From: Megaustenia siamemsis
Taxonomy: Eukaryota; Mollusca; Gastropoda; Stylommatophora; Ariophantidae
Direction of reading: 5' to 3'
Length of the DNA: 64,000 nt
Assembly: GCA_032433765.1 (NCBI GenBank)
Contig: JAVIAB010000025.1
Coordinates: 39,133,262-39,197,261, forward strand
The notes beneath the pieces are model-generated. The model saw nothing but the letters and a program-made list of their open reading frames with translations. It did no database searches and was not told where the DNA came from. The translations under genes were made by a program, and so were the position numbers. Of this stretch, positions 32,896 to 44,337 are shown in pieces. Numbering within the stretch: the stretch's first letter is position 1; every line of letters begins with the position of its first letter.

Positions 32896-33910
32896 GTGTA
32901 TGGAGGTCGCCTAGTGTGTAATAAGGGCTGTATAGGGGTCGGCTAGTATGTCGTGATGGGTGTACGGAGGTCGTCTAGTGTGTCATATTGGGTGTATAGA
33001 GGGCGTTTAGTGTGTCATGATGGTTGTATAGGGGTCGTCTAGTGTGTCATGATGGTTGTATAGGGGTCGTCTTGTGTGTCATGATGGTTGTATAGGGGTC
33101 GTCTAGTGTGCCGTGATGGGTGTACGGAGGTCGTCTAGTGTGTCATATTGGGTGTATAGAGGGCGTTTAGTGTGTCATGATGGTTGTATAGGGATCGTCT
33201 AGTGTGTCATGATGGTTGTATAGGGGTCGTCTAGTGTGCCGTGATGGGTCAATGGAGGTCGGCTAGTATGTCGTGATGGGTGTACGGAGGTCGTCTAGTG
33301 TGTCATATTGGGTGTATAGAGGGCGTTTAGTGTGTCATGATGGTTGTATAGGGATCGTCTAGTGTGTCATGATGGTTGTATAGGGGTCGTCTAGTGTGCC
33401 GTGATGGGTCAATGGAGGTCGGCTAGTATGTCGTGATGGGTGTACGGAGGTCGTCTAGTGTGTCATATTGGGTGTATAGAGGGCGTTTAGTGTGTCATGT
33501 TGGTTGTATAGGGGTCGTCTAGTGTGTCATGATGGTTGTATAGGGGTCGTCTAGTGTGCCATGATGGGTACATGGAGGTCGGCTAGTATGTCGTGATGGG
33601 TGTACGGAGGTCGTCTAGTGGGGTATGATGGTTGTATGGAGGTCGTCTAGTGTGTCATATTGGGTGTATAGAGGGCGTTTAGTGTGTCATGATGGTTGTA
33701 TAGGGGTCGTTTAGTGTATCGTGAGGGGTGTATGGAGGTCGTCTACTGTGTCGTGAGGGGTGTATGGAGGTCATCTGGTGTGGTATGTAGGGTGTATGGA
33801 GGTCATCTAGTGTGATATAAGGCTGTATGCCGGGCGTCTAGTGTGACATGAGGGCTGTATACCGGGCGCCTAGTGTGGTATGTGTGGTGTATGGCGGTTG
33901 TCTGGTATAT
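32890..33910. repeat. ~30-33-bp minisatellite (left arm)
   Basis: Units like GGTCGTCTAGTGTGTCATGA plus TGGTTGTATAGG, with GGCTAG/GTTTAG and TCATATTGGG variants, arranged in a higher-order pattern of ~125-155 bp. It begins exactly where the polymerase fragment loses its frame. Confidence 0.95.
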
Positions 33911-34240
33911 CATACTTTAATCAACCAATAAGAAAAATGAAGGAACATTACATTCAACATTACTTATCTTAACTACTTTACATCAATACAGTTGAATAAC
34001 GTGTTATCGTTAAGTCTTACCATACTTTAAGAGAAAACATTCAACTTACAGCGTAAAATATAGTCTCAATCATCTACACCGAATATAACCTGTTATCGAT
34101 AAGCCTTAACATACTTTAAGAGAAAACAAGCCAACTTACGGTGCAAAACTCCGCTAGTGTGAACAGTAACTTTCCTTGAATCAATCAAACTTATAACGCC
34201 GTCTAGTTTAAATATAACCTGGTAAGAAATGAATAAATTA

Positions 34241-34329
34241 GCCAATCAGCGAGTGAGTACGTCAACATCGCTTGATAGCGGGATTAACCAATCAGAAAAG
34301 AGTATTAACATAGGAGGCGGGGCGAAGAA
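34241..34329 (+). promoter_or_regulatory. candidate promoter: CCAAT boxes and GC box (left arm)
   Basis: GCCAATCAGC at 34241, ACCAATCAGA at 34287 and a GC box GGAGGCGGGGCG at 34313-34324, just before the ATG at 34330 in good context (GAAATGG). A further CCAAT lies inside the open frame at 34351. Mirror copy upstream of 40445. Functional status inferred. Confidence 0.5.
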
Positions 34330-34638
34330 ATGGCTGACAGGTGGATTAACCAATCAGAAAAGCGCGTTAGCCCAAGCGTAGGTAGTGGCTGTCGGGTCAG
34401 CAGTGGGGGAAAAATGCGGGGTGGTGGGTTACTTGAACTCGTTTTGACCCCTGAGGCAATTCCAGAAGAGTTCTATGATCTCATTTTGACCGCTGAAGGC
34501 TTTAATACCAATGTTTCCCACTTCAACGAACGACATACATCATTAAAGGTGATTACTTCAGCTCTTAGACTTTGGAGTTCCATATCTTTATCACTTCAAC
34601 GAATGACAGACAACAGTAAAGATGATCATTTCAGGTAA
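34330..34638 (+). CDS. candidate first exon, unknown protein (left arm)
   Basis: 102 codons from ATG; near the end, AG|GTAAGAAA at 34633-34641 is a strong splice donor, so the coding exon probably ends there. Product starts 'MADRWINQSEKRVSPSV' and contains 'LTPEAIPEEFYDLILTAEGF'. I recognise no domain. Downstream is only tandem repeat DNA up to the centre, so any second exon would have to lie in the other arm or outside. An identical exon faces it at 40137-40445. May be a captured host first exon or part of the element. Confidence 0.4.
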   Translation: MADRWINQSEKRVSPSVGSGCRVSSGGKMRGGGLLELVLTPEAIPEEFYDLILTAEGFNTNVSHFNERHTSLKVITSALRLWSSISLSLQRMTDNSKDDHFR

Positions 34639-34649
34639 GAAAACTTAGT

Positions 34650-35960
34650 TCCAAACCCTAAAATTTTGGTTCATACTCACAAAGTTGAACACAAACTCTA
34701 CAAATTTAGGCCCAAAGTTGTAATTGTTAGACACGAAAGTCGTAAATGTTATATGCAAAGTCCAAAAGTTTGTCAAAAAGATAACCTAAACTCAAAATAG
34801 TTAGACACAAAGCCCAACAATTTATATGCAAAGTCTAAAAAAGTTACTCTAAAAGACAACTAATGTAATACTTAACCCCAAAATTTCGTCACATAACCAA
34901 ACAGTTGAACACGAACTCTACAAATTTAGTCCCAAAGTCGTAATTGTTAGACACGAAAGTCGTAAATGTTATATTCAAATCCAAAAGTTTGTTAAAAAGA
35001 CAACCCAAACTCAAAATAGTTAGATGCAAAGCTCAAAAATGTATATGCAAAATCCAAAAAGTTACGCCAAAAGACAACTAATGTAACACTTAACCCCAAA
35101 ATTTCGGCTCATATGCACAAAGTTGAACTCGAAAGCCTAAAAATTTAGTCCCAAAGTCGTAATTGTTAGACACGAAAGTCGTAAATGTTATATTCAAATC
35201 CAAAAGTTTGTTAAAAAGACAACCCAAACTCAAAATAGTTAGACACAAAACCCAACAATTTATAGGCAAAGTCCAAAAAGTTACTCCAAAAGACAACTAA
35301 TGTAACACTTAACCCAAAAATTTCGTCTCATAACCAAACAGTTGAACTCAAAACCATAAAAATTTAGTCCCAAAGTGATACTAGTTCGACACAAAAGTCG
35401 TAAATATTATATACAAAGTCTAAAAGTTTGTCAAAAAGACAACCCAAACTCAGAATAGTTAGACACAAAACCCAACAATTTATAGGCAAAGTCCAAAAAG
35501 TTACTCCAAAAGACAACTAATGTAACACTTAACCCCAAAATTTCGTCTCATAACCAAACAGTTGAACTCAAAACCCTAAAAATTTAGTCCCAAAGTGATA
35601 CTAGTTCGACACAAAAGTCGTAAATGTTATATACAAAGGCCAAAACTTTGTCAAAAAGACAACCCAAACTCAGAATAGTTAGACACGAAAGTCATAAATG
35701 TTATATGCAAAGTCCAAAATTTTATCAAAAAGACAACCCAAACTCAGAATATTTAGACACAAAAGACCAAATAGTTACATTCAAAGTCCAAAAGTTTGTC
35801 AAAAAGACAACCCAAACTCAAAAGTTTGTCAAAAAGACAACCCAAACTCAAAATAGTTAGACATGAAAGGTCAAAAAGGTATACTCAAAGTCCAAAATGT
35901 TACTTCAAAAGACAACTAATATAACAACAAGCCCCAAAACTTCGTCTCATAACCAAAAAG
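34650..35960. repeat. ~218-bp tandem array, about 6 copies (left arm)
   Basis: The word AACCCCAAAATTTCGTC recurs at about 34872, 35092, 35309, 35527 and 35930. Within each unit are AAAGTTTGTCAAAAAGACAA and TTAGACACAAA words, giving a shorter sub-repeat. A-rich on the plus strand and free of long hairpins within one arm. Confidence 0.9.
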
Positions 35961-36369
35961 TTGAACTCAAAACCCTAAAAAGTGTCCACTTATCAACCAA
36001 AGTCTTTAATACAGCTGAGAAAACCCTAATAAATTATTACAATTTACTAAAAAGGTTGCCCTTGATGATAGTTGCGACTGTGTCTAAATCATTATTGAAA
36101 ATATTCATAGAACTCTAGTAAAAACCAAACACACTAAAACACCACATTGAAAGAATGAACTTAAAGTTCACGCCCCTGTCACAACTCTGCTAAGAAAAGT
36201 ACTGCAAAGCATGAAAGTTATGTCCCCTGCTATAACTCTACTAAACGAAAGTATTACCAAACACGTAGGTTACACTCCTACCATAACCCACTAAGAAAAA
36301 CAAGATTTTGCTTAAAATACCACATTTATGATTGTTACGCCCCTTGTCCCTTTATGAGGGGACGCCCAT

Positions 36370-37240
36370 GAAACTGTTAGAAATAGTAAATTTAACCTAG
36401 TGGCATACCCCAGATGTTATATTAGACACCCCCATAGCAAAAATTTACTTAAAACTCACTTTTATGGTGGTTACCCCCATACCCATTTTTGGCGGTTACG
36501 CCCATGAAACTGTTAAAAATAGTCAATTTAACATCTAGACATACCCCAAACTTTATATTAAGCATCCCCATATCAAGAATTTACATAAAAACAACTTTTG
36601 AAATTACTACCCCTGTACCCATTTTTGGCGGTTACGCCCATGAAACTGTTAAAAATTGTCAATTTAACATCTAGACATACTCCAAACTTTACATTAGACA
36701 TCCCCATAGCAAAAATTTGCTTAAAAACAACTTTTGAAATTACTACCCCTGTACCCATTTTTGGCGGTTACGCCCATGAAACTGTTAAAAATAGTATATT
36801 TAACATATAGACATACCCCAAACTTCATTTTAGTCATCCCCGTATCAAGAATTTACATAAAAATCACTTTTGAAATTACTACCCCTGTACCCATTTTTGG
36901 CGGTTACGCCCATGAAACTATTAAAAATTGTCAATTTAACATCTAGACATACTCCAAACTTCATTTTAGTCATCCCCATATCAAGAATTTACATAAAAAC
37001 AACTTTTGAAATTACTACCCCTGTACCCATTTTTGGCGGTTACGCCCATGAAACTGTTAAAAATAGTAAATTTAACATATAGACATACCCCAAACTTCAT
37101 TTTAGTCATCCCCGTATCAAGAATTTACATAAAAATCACTTTTGAAATTACTACCCCTGTACCCATTTTTGGCGGTTACGCCCATGAAATCGATAAAAAA
37201 TTGAAATTTAACCTATTGGTATACCTCAAACATAACATTT
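36370..37240. repeat. 136-bp tandem array, about 6-7 copies (left arm)
   Basis: Units contain TACCCATTTTTGGCGGTTAC and GCCCATGAAACTGTTAAAAA, spaced 136 bp (for example 36620, 36756, 36892, 37028). Because 136 is not a multiple of three, short frames repeat one per unit. Non-coding. Confidence 0.95.
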
Positions 37241-37308
37241 GACACGCCCATGTATCAAATTTACCTGAAAAATCAATCAAAAATTAGTAGTATATATCTA
37301 GTGATTGG

Positions 37309-37467
37309 CCGGGTAGACTCTCATATAAGGAAAAAAACGGTAGACTCTCATATAAGAAAAAATGAAGACTCTCATATAAGGAAAAACCGCACCAAAAAAT
37401 GTCTGGCCATGTACGGGTAGACTAATTATATAAGGATTTATGAGCGGCTGGCCGCTCATTTGGGGGT
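37309..37467. repeat. palindrome centre (spacer)
   Basis: About 159 bp not shared between arms. It has three copies of TAGACTCTCATATAAG and a hairpin TGAGCGGC-TG-GCCGCTCA at 37440-37458. These are the only unpaired bases if the element folds on itself. Confidence 0.85.
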
Positions 37468-37534
37468 CCAATCACTGGCTATATACTACTAATTTTTGAT
37501 TGATTTTTCAGGTAAATTTGATACATGGGCGTGT

Positions 37535-38405
37535 CAAATGTTATGTTTGAGGTATACCAATAGGTTAAATTTCAATTTTTTATCGATTTCATGGGCGTAA
37601 CCGCCAAAAATGGGTACAGGGGTAGTAATTTCAAAAGTGATTTTTATGTAAATTCTTGATACGGGGATGACTAAAATGAAGTTTGGGGTATGTCTATATG
37701 TTAAATTTACTATTTTTAACAGTTTCATGGGCGTAACCGCCAAAAATGGGTACAGGGGTAGTAATTTCAAAAGTTGTTTTTATGTAAATTCTTGATATGG
37801 GGATGACTAAAATGAAGTTTGGAGTATGTCTAGATGTTAAATTGACAATTTTAATAGTTTCATGGGCGTAACCGCCAAAAATGGGTACAGGGGTAGTAAT
37901 TTCAAAAGTGATTTTTATGTAAATTCTTGATACGGGGATGACTAAAATGAAGTTTGGGGTATGTCTATATGTTAAATTTACTATTTTTAACAGTTTCATG
38001 GGCGTAACCGCCAAAAATGGGTACAGGGGTAGTAATTTCAAAAGTTGTTTTTAAGCAAATTTTTGCTATGGGGATGTCTAATGTAAAGTTTGGAGTATGT
38101 CTAGATGTTAAATTGACAATTTTTAACAGTTTCATGGGCGTAACCGCCAAAAATGGGTACAGGGGTAGTAATTTCAAAAGTTGTTTTTATGTAAATTCTT
38201 GATATGGGGATGCTTAATATAAAGTTTGGGGTATGTCTAGATGTTAAATTGACTATTTTTAACAGTTTCATGGGCGTAACCGCCAAAAATGGGTATGGGG
38301 GTAACCACCATAAAAGTGAGTTTTAAGTAAATTTTTGCTATGGGGGTGTCTAATATAACATCTGGGGTATGCCACTAGGTTAAATTTACTATTTCTAACA
38401 GTTTC
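37535..38405. repeat. 136-bp tandem array (right arm)
   Basis: Inverted copy of 36370-37240. One A/T base is missing near 37852 relative to the left arm, which fuses two short frames; otherwise the same in the parts compared. Confidence 0.95.
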
Positions 38406-38814
38406 ATGGGCGTCCCCTCATAAAGGGACAAGGGGCGTAACAATCATAAATGTGGTATTTTAAGCAAAATCTTGTTTTTCTTAGTGGGTTATGGTAGGAG
38501 TGTAACCTACGTGTTTGGTAATACTTTCGTTTAGTAGAGTTATAGCAGGGGACATAACTTTCATGCTTTGCAGTACTTTTCTTAGCAGAGTTGTGACAGG
38601 GGCGTGAACTTTAAGTTCATTCTTTCAATGTGGTGTTTTAGTGTGTTTGGTTTTTACTAGAGTTCTATGAATATTTTCAATAATGATTTAGACACAGTCG
38701 CAACTATCATCAAGGGCAACCTTTTTAGTAAATTGTAATAATTTATTAGGGTTTTCTCAGCTGTATTAAAGACTTTGGTTGATAAGTGGACACTTTTTAG
38801 GGTTTTGAGTTCAA

Positions 38815-40125
38815 CTTTTTGGTTATGAGACGAAGTTTTGGGGCTTGTTGTTATATTAGTTGTCTTTTGAAGTAACATTTTGGACTTTGAGTATACCTTT
38901 TTGACCTTTCATGTCTAACTATTTTGAGTTTGGGTTGTCTTTTTGACAAACTTTTGAGTTTGGGTTGTCTTTTTGACAAACTTTTGGACTTTGAATGTAA
39001 CTATTTGGTCTTTTGTGTCTAAATATTCTGAGTTTGGGTTGTCTTTTTGATAAAATTTTGGACTTTGCATATAACATTTATGACTTTCGTGTCTAACTAT
39101 TCTGAGTTTGGGTTGTCTTTTTGACAAAGTTTTGGCCTTTGTATATAACATTTACGACTTTTGTGTCGAACTAGTATCACTTTGGGACTAAATTTTTAGG
39201 GTTTTGAGTTCAACTGTTTGGTTATGAGACGAAATTTTGGGGTTAAGTGTTACATTAGTTGTCTTTTGGAGTAACTTTTTGGACTTTGCCTATAAATTGT
39301 TGGGTTTTGTGTCTAACTATTCTGAGTTTGGGTTGTCTTTTTGACAAACTTTTAGACTTTGTATATAATATTTACGACTTTTGTGTCGAACTAGTATCAC
39401 TTTGGGACTAAATTTTTATGGTTTTGAGTTCAACTGTTTGGTTATGAGACGAAATTTTTGGGTTAAGTGTTACATTAGTTGTCTTTTGGAGTAACTTTTT
39501 GGACTTTGCCTATAAATTGTTGGGTTTTGTGTCTAACTATTTTGAGTTTGGGTTGTCTTTTTAACAAACTTTTGGATTTGAATATAACATTTACGACTTT
39601 CGTGTCTAACAATTACGACTTTGGGACTAAATTTTTAGGCTTTCGAGTTCAACTTTGTGCATATGAGCCGAAATTTTGGGGTTAAGTGTTACATTAGTTG
39701 TCTTTTGGCGTAACTTTTTGGATTTTGCATATACATTTTTGAGCTTTGCATCTAACTATTTTGAGTTTGGGTTGTCTTTTTAACAAACTTTTGGATTTGA
39801 ATATAACATTTACGACTTTCGTGTCTAACAATTACGACTTTGGGACTAAATTTGTAGAGTTCGTGTTCAACTGTTTGGTTATGTGACGAAATTTTGGGGT
39901 TAAGTATTACATTAGTTGTCTTTTAGAGTAACTTTTTTAGACTTTGCATATAAATTGTTGGGCTTTGTGTCTAACTATTTTGAGTTTAGGTTATCTTTTT
40001 GACAAACTTTTGGACTTTGCATATAACATTTACGACTTTCGTGTCTAACAATTACAACTTTGGGCCTAAATTTGTAGAGTTTGTGTTCAACTTTGTGAGT
40101 ATGAACCAAAATTTTAGGGTTTGGA
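38815..40125. repeat. ~218-bp tandem array (right arm)
   Basis: Inverted copy of 34650-35960. Confidence 0.9.
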
Positions 40126-40136
40126 ACTAAGTTTTC

Positions 40137-40445
40137 TTACCTGAAATGATCATCTTTACTGTTGTCTGTCATTCGTTGAAGTGATAAAGATATGGAACTC
40201 CAAAGTCTAAGAGCTGAAGTAATCACCTTTAATGATGTATGTCGTTCGTTGAAGTGGGAAACATTGGTATTAAAGCCTTCAGCGGTCAAAATGAGATCAT
40301 AGAACTCTTCTGGAATTGCCTCAGGGGTCAAAACGAGTTCAAGTAACCCACCACCCCGCATTTTTCCCCCACTGCTGACCCGACAGCCACTACCTACGCT
40401 TGGGCTAACGCGCTTTTCTGATTGGTTAATCCACCTGTCAGCCAT
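40137..40445 (-). CDS. candidate first exon, unknown protein (right arm)
   Basis: Identical in translation to 34330-34638 and facing it. Donor on the minus strand at about 40142-40135. The promoter-like CCAAT and GC boxes are at 40446-40534 (minus). No identified domain. Confidence 0.4.
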   Translation of the reverse strand: MADRWINQSEKRVSPSVGSGCRVSSGGKMRGGGLLELVLTPEAIPEEFYDLILTAEGFNTNVSHFNERHTSLKVITSALRLWSSISLSLQRMTDNSKDDHFR

Positions 40446-40865
40446 TTCTTCGCCCCGCCTCCTATGTTAATACTCTTTTCTGATTGGTTAATCCCGCTAT
40501 CAAGCGATGTTGACGTACTCACTCGCTGATTGGCTAATTTATTCATTTCTTACCAGGTTATATTTAAACTAGACGGCGTTATAAGTTTGATTGATTCAAG
40601 GAAAGTTACTGTTCACACTAGCGGAGTTTTGCACCGTAAGTTGGCTTGTTTTCTCTTAAAGTATGTTAAGGCTTATCGATAACAGGTTATATTCGGTGTA
40701 GATGATTGAGACTATATTTTACGCTGTAAGTTGAATGTTTTCTCTTAAAGTATGGTAAGACTTAACGATAACACGTTATTCAACTGTATTGATGTAAAGT
40801 AGTTAAGATAAGTAATGTTGAATGTAATGTTCCTTCATTTTTCTTATTGGTTGATTAAAGTATGA

Positions 40866-41886
40866 TATACCAGACAACCGCCATACACCACACATACCAC
40901 ACTAGGCGCCCGGTATACAGCCCTCATGTCACACTAGACGCCCGGCATACAGCCTTATATCACACTAGATGACCTCCATACACCCTACATACCACACCAG
41001 ATGACCTCCATACACCCCTCACGACACAGTAGACGACCTCCATACACCCCTCACGATACACTAAACGACCCCTATACAACCATCATGACACACTAAACGC
41101 CCTCTATACACCCAATATGACACACTAGACGACCTCCATACAACCATCATACCCCACTAGACGACCTCCGTACACCCATCACGACATACTAGCCGACCTC
41201 CATGTACCCATCATGGCACACTAGACGACCCCTATACAACCATCATGACACACTAGACGACCCCTATACAACCAACATGACACACTAAACGCCCTCTATA
41301 CACCCAATATGACACACTAGACGACCTCCGTACACCCATCACGACATACTAGCCGACCTCCATTGACCCATCACGGCACACTAGACGACCCCTATACAAC
41401 CATCATGACACACTAGACGATCCCTATACAACCATCATGACACACTAAACGCCCTCTATACACCCAATATGACACACTAGACGACCTCCGTACACCCATC
41501 ACGACATACTAGCCGACCTCCATTAACCCATCACGGCACACTAGACGACCCCTATACAACCATCATGACACACTAGACGATCCCTATACAACCATCATGA
41601 CACACTAAACGCCCTCTATACACCCAATATGACACACTAGACGACCTCCGTACACCCATCACGGCACACTAGACGACCCCTATACAACCATCATGACACA
41701 CAAGACGACCCCTATACAACCATCATGACACACTAGACGACCCCTATACAACCATCATGACACACTAAACGCCCTCTATACACCCAATATGACACACTAG
41801 ACGACCTCCGTACACCCATCACGACATACTAGCCGACCCCTATACAGCCCTTATTACACACTAGGCGACCTCCATACACCCATTGC
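40866..41886. repeat. ~30-33-bp minisatellite (right arm)
   Basis: Inverted copy of 32890-33910 with a few substitutions (for example GTCAATGG versus GTTAATGG near 41522). Confidence 0.95.
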
Positions 41887-42264
41887 TGCGATGAACATAC
41901 TAGTAAAACAGACTGTATAAACTGTAAGGGTGTTAAAGCATACACCAAACGAACGCCCGGGCTTTTTAAACTAGAGTACGAAGGGACAGCTCTTGTTAGC
42001 TTATGTAGTAAGACGTATCATTGTAGTGGGGATTACGATAAAATCAGTTGTAAAGGGCTAAGCAAGCAACACAACAAATTAGATAAAGATATGTTTTTAG
42101 AGGTTCTCGCCACGCAAAAGGCCAAGGGTGGGAAAAATGTAGGTTTCAAAGTCTTAAATAATTCCATATTTTCCTACAGTCAAACAAGAAATGCTCTTTC
42201 CTATTTCTATATAAAAAGAAAGGTAGCTGATGATAACGTCTCGACTACGCCTCTAGATATTTAA
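41881..42264 (+). pseudogene. C-terminal fragment of type B DNA polymerase (right arm)
   Basis: An uninterrupted 127-codon frame with TAA at 42262-42264, preceded by minisatellite DNA and without a start. Visible blocks: paired cysteines 'DCINCKGVKAYTKR', 'PGLFKLEYEG', 'SLCSKTYHCSGDYDK', 'CKGLSKQHNKLD' and the ending 'YFYIKRKVADDNVSTTPLDI'. I recognise this as the extreme C-terminal region of protein-primed, viral-type B polymerases carried by Polintons and adintovirus-like elements in animals (from memory, not searched). All catalytic exo/pol motifs lie upstream and are absent, so it cannot polymerise. Poly(A) signals AATAAAAGAATAAAA follow at about 42467. Alternative: another viral or transposon protein sharing this C-terminus. 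Confidence 0.68.
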
Positions 42265-42663
42265 CTCTTTACACTACCAGCTTAGCCTAACCAGGAATCT
42301 CTAACAGTTTCACCCCTTATGATTCATCGACGCCACATAGCTAAGCAGACATCCAACTACATAGGTATAACTAAATGTTATCCTTGTACTATATATTTAC
42401 TTCGTGTACTGAATATTTTTGTAATGTTATATAATATCAATGTATGTTATACACCTATTGAGATAATAAAAGAATAAAATATATCTTTGTCTTCTGTTTT
42501 ATATTGATTGTTTTTCATTGATGTTGTATAATCTACTAACCTATCACTAACGATCAAGTACATAAAGAACTCCAAAGTCAGCATACACCAGACATAAACA
42601 GGTCACTTCCGGGGTCACTGGGACCAGCGGTCACGGTTAACTCCCCCTGCGCCTACAGTACAT

Positions 42664-42682
42664 TAGGCGCGCCGCGCGCCTA
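42664..42682. repeat. 19-bp GC-rich palindrome near the right end
   Basis: Mirror of 32094-32112. Confidence 0.95.
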
Positions 42683-42742
42683 CTATATATCTTTGTTAAT
42701 TTACGGGTCAAATACTAATCAAATCCTTCCTGATATACTACT

Positions 42743-42748
42743 TACATG
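42743..42748. repeat. right 6-bp target-site duplication (TACATG)
   Basis: Matches 32028-32033; together they mark integration of the palindrome as one unit. Confidence 0.93.
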
Positions 42749-43475
42749 CTTCGTTCTTTAATGCTCAGTCCGGCGACCTTGTAAATCTATTATATGTCCT
42801 TCGACATTCGTTCACACAACTTGCATATGATCGACAGAAAGAGAAAGACTAGGTTAGGCAGCGGTCGAGTGGGTATTTTAAGGTGGGGGGGGGGGGAGAG
42901 ATGTGGGGAATGAATATAATGTTGCCGCAGGTACTAGAAGTGATTCGTTCATCAAGAATGATCACTTTTAAAATCCGTCAAACACTTCTGATGTCCGCGT
43001 CTCTTCTTCATTTTCCTCTTTTGCCGAAGACGGCACATAAGGCGGAAGTCACAGTTCTCCACAGTTGATGATTTATGCGCTAGTTCTTGTAAGTCTTGGT
43101 TGTTTCTTAGTCCCATGTTTGAGACTTTCCTAGTATATTTATTTGTCTGCGTAGCGTTTCTTATGGTATCTTTTTAATGCTAATGAAGAAATTCACTGTG
43201 TTTAAATCAGTGATTCTTGAGCGCTGTATTCTACAAACTTATACATCTCTATTAATAGTCTACTAGCCTCGTGCCATGCTCGCCTATCTCGTGTTGTGGC
43301 CCCCCAAATTATACCATTTTTTTAATGTAGCTCCTCGTTATTTCAAGCCTCCCCCAGAGGTCATATGGCTTCTGTTTGAGAAACACTGGTCTAGAGATAA
43401 GACGTCCATCTCTGGACAAGAATGTTCCGTTTTCTGATCCCGCCACAGACTTTTAGAATTTGCCACTCCTAATCC
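42749..43475. other. no gene seen
   Basis: Contains a 12-14 base G run near 42884 and a small open frame at 42883-43068 with no recognised domain. Sequence from about 43480 on is shared with the AChBP 1 locus. Confidence 0.5.
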
Positions 43476-43479
43476 CTGG

Positions 43480-44337
43480 TTTCCTCGTAGTTTATCTTCG
43501 CACAGTCTCTTGACAGATCTAACCTTCTCGGATACCGGCATAAAAAGTTGGAAGTCCGTGTGCACTCTGCACACGTAAAAGAATCCTTGGCAGTTGAAAT
43601 AGAAAATAATAGACCAAGAATGACTGTTGCCGGGGCAGATTTGATAGGAAAAAACATTCTCCTCGATAAAAAAACAAACTTTTAAAATTGGAGAATATCT
43701 GCCTGATTGGCGAAGGGCACCTGCTGACACAACTATCGGTGTGGAAACTAGGGAAAAGTGATAATTACGCAAAATTTAGTCACGTTGGGATTTCGCGAAG
43801 TATAAAGCTGGCGTACGCAAGCAATAAGGAACATTTCTAACACGGCTAGAAACAACTCAACAAAAATGACAAACACAAATGTTTGTGATGTAATTTTAAT
43901 TTATTTAAAGTGTCATTTTTGTTATCTTTAGTCTACTGAAAGTAATAACCACAAACAACAGTCTAAACATCCAGAAAATGTACTAGATCAATTTATTAAT
44001 ACACCTCGGAGCAGAATTAAATTAAATATAAACGTCAAACATGGACATCATTGGATGAAATAATTGGACAGTATTTTGCGCTTTTCATTTCAGTTTATTT
44101 GCTGGCTTTGAAAAGGTCGCATTTGCATAAGAAAATTTGGAAATTGAAGGACAAATGTGGCGACGAACCAAGGTTAGAGTTGAAAAAGTTAATGGGGAAC
44201 AGAAATAGTTAGAGAATGATTGTTGCGATGATTTTCTGTTAGAGTTAAGGAGTATATTAATTACTGATCATTAACGCTAAGAGACAACCGACGTTACTGA
44301 TTTTAAATAACACATCTGTGTAGCTGCATCAGCGTAA
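43480..44337 (-). other. 3' flank of AChBP 2, segmentally duplicated from or to 23090-23957
   Basis: Aligns by eye with the AChBP 1 3' flank over about 850 bp with scattered substitutions and short indels. Includes the dispersed repeat seen at 23090-23400 and 10801-10958. Confidence 0.8.

Larger units (their letters stand above)
32034..42742. mobile_element. 10.7-kb palindromic Polinton/Maverick-like element (non-autonomous)
   Basis: Left arm 32034-37308 and right arm 37468-42742 are inverted copies, each about 5275 bp, differing by a few substitutions and two single-base indels in the stretches I compared, around a ~159-bp centre. Termini are 5'-AG...CT-3', flanked by a perfect 6-bp duplication TACATG. 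Long terminal inverted repeats, AG ends and 6-bp duplications are hallmarks of Polintons, and each arm carries an apparent C-terminal piece of a type B DNA polymerase next to its end. Each arm, from the end inward: a 19-bp GC palindrome, poly(A) signals, polymerase fragment (reading outward), a ~1-kb minisatellite, a CCAAT/GC-box region with a 102-codon open exon (reading inward), a 218-bp array and a 136-bp array. No integrase, ATPase, protease or capsid gene is visible. Confidence 0.88.

Noticed and set aside
32890..33910. CRISPR-like regular repeat array
   Set aside because: Units are contiguous minisatellite repeats without unique spacers, in an animal genome with introns.
36489..37242. 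Series of 61-78-codon frames inside the palindrome
   Set aside because: One per 136-bp tandem unit; repeat artefacts.
32034..42742. Simple assembly inversion artefact as explanation of the palindrome
   Set aside because: The exact 6-bp duplication at both outer ends, AG termini and a unique centre fit integration; an artefact would not create them. Still needs long-read proof.
43338..43772. 144-codon minus-strand frame
   Set aside because: Falls on a dispersed repeat; the counterpart at 23087-23353 is truncated and no domain is visible.
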